DNA of 64,000 nucleotides from CAVSQX01 sp963730225 (GTDB lineage Bacteria; Planctomycetota; Phycisphaerae; Tepidisphaerales; Tepidisphaeraceae). The stretch is from positions 1,488,001-1,552,000 of the forward strand of contig CAVSQX010000001.1 of assembly GCA_963730225.1 (NCBI GenBank), written 5' to 3'. The notes below the pieces were generated by a model. The model searched no databases. It had not been told where the DNA came from and saw only the letters and a program-made list of their open reading frames with translations. The stretch's first letter is position 1. The number at the start of each line of letters is the position of its first letter. The position numbers and the translations under genes were made by a program. Below are positions 63,825 to 64,000 of this stretch, piece after piece.

Positions 63825-64000
63825 ATGACCGATCCCCGCATCAAAAAACTCGCCGACGTTCTAATCAATTACTCCTGCGCCCTTCGCCGTGGCGAGAAGA
63901 TTCTAATCGAGGCGATCGATGTTCCGCAGGAATTCACGATCGCCCTGGTGGAAACCGCCGCCGCCTCCGGGGGGGAGCCGCTGGTGCTGCTCAAGAGCAA
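63825..64000 (+). CDS. aminopeptidase, M29 (thermophilic metalloprotease) family, cut by right edge
   Basis: Only 58 codons are visible from ATG 63825: TDPRIKKLADVLINYSCAL, RRGEKILIEAIDVPQEFTIAL and GGEPLVLLKS. The order KLADVLINYS-x-x-x-x-x-GEKILIE is typical of the N-terminus of M29 aminopeptidases (AmpS/PepS). The metal site lies beyond the window. The inverted repeat sits in its upstream region. Confidence 0.75.
   Translation, partial: MTDPRIKKLADVLINYSCALRRGEKILIEAIDVPQEFTIALVETAAASGGEPLVLLKS

Overview
The window looks like a chromosomal contig from a Planctomycetota bacterium, probably class Phycisphaerae. The evidence is an LEPR-XLL N-terminus, three very large secreted proteins carrying dockerin-like double EF-hand loops (two of them also with PEP-CTERM anchors), two pseudopilins with the GFTLVELLVVIGIIALLI start, zinc-ribbon membrane proteins and high GC. 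No rRNA, insertion sequence, phage gene or CRISPR array is visible. Two tRNAs are present, Lys-CTT and Arg-TCT.

Layout. Positions 1-5.8 kb hold an S41 peptidase (cut by the left edge), an EAL/HDOD protein, a PilZ/receiver/HPt-like protein whose phosphoacceptor residues are missing, a single-domain response regulator and two lipoproteins. Positions 5.8-17 kb form an envelope/stress region: arylsulfatase, HAD phosphatase, a SpoIIE-type phosphatase with a STAS-like partner, a translationally coupled DUF3300, DUF2950 and beta-barrel chain, GlsB, and a DUF6159 protein with an in-frame stop. This region contains several decayed gene remnants. Positions 17-22.5 kb hold a GH3 glycosidase, a BchE-like B12/radical-SAM protein and a tryptophan-halogenase-like flavoprotein.

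Positions 22.6-42.2 kb are the most distinctive part, an arabinan/arabinoside utilisation locus. It contains a giant PEP-CTERM/LamG protein, two pseudopilins, L-arabinose isomerase, a ROK repressor, a secreted GH51, a LamG-LamG-GH51-PKD-dockerin protein and a GH43 arabinanase with dockerin and PEP-CTERM. Three of the giant proteins share one C-terminal module of about 150 residues. Related inverted repeats with a TACTTTC half-site lie in front of araA and the GH43 gene and may be ROK operators. The likely flow is surface depolymerisation by GH43, debranching by the GH51 enzymes, then intracellular isomerisation of arabinose by AraA.

Positions 42.3-64 kb are mostly housekeeping: a luciferase-like oxidoreductase, tRNA-Lys, RsmE, small membrane proteins, Tsf and RpsB (separated by a PEP-CTERM gene and a terminator), a sugar isomerase-like TIM barrel, two TPR glycosyltransferases flanking a degenerate metallo-beta-lactamase-fold protein and a lipoprotein metallopeptidase, a GntR-ABC transporter operon, tRNA-Arg, YchF and the start of an aminopeptidase.

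Caution: at least 14 frameshifts and one in-frame stop interrupt otherwise well-conserved genes, nearly all outside the core housekeeping genes. Many lie in GC-rich runs or CGCG tracts, so consensus errors in a long-read or metagenome assembly are as likely as real pseudogenes. Spans below join the fragments where homology makes the join clear.
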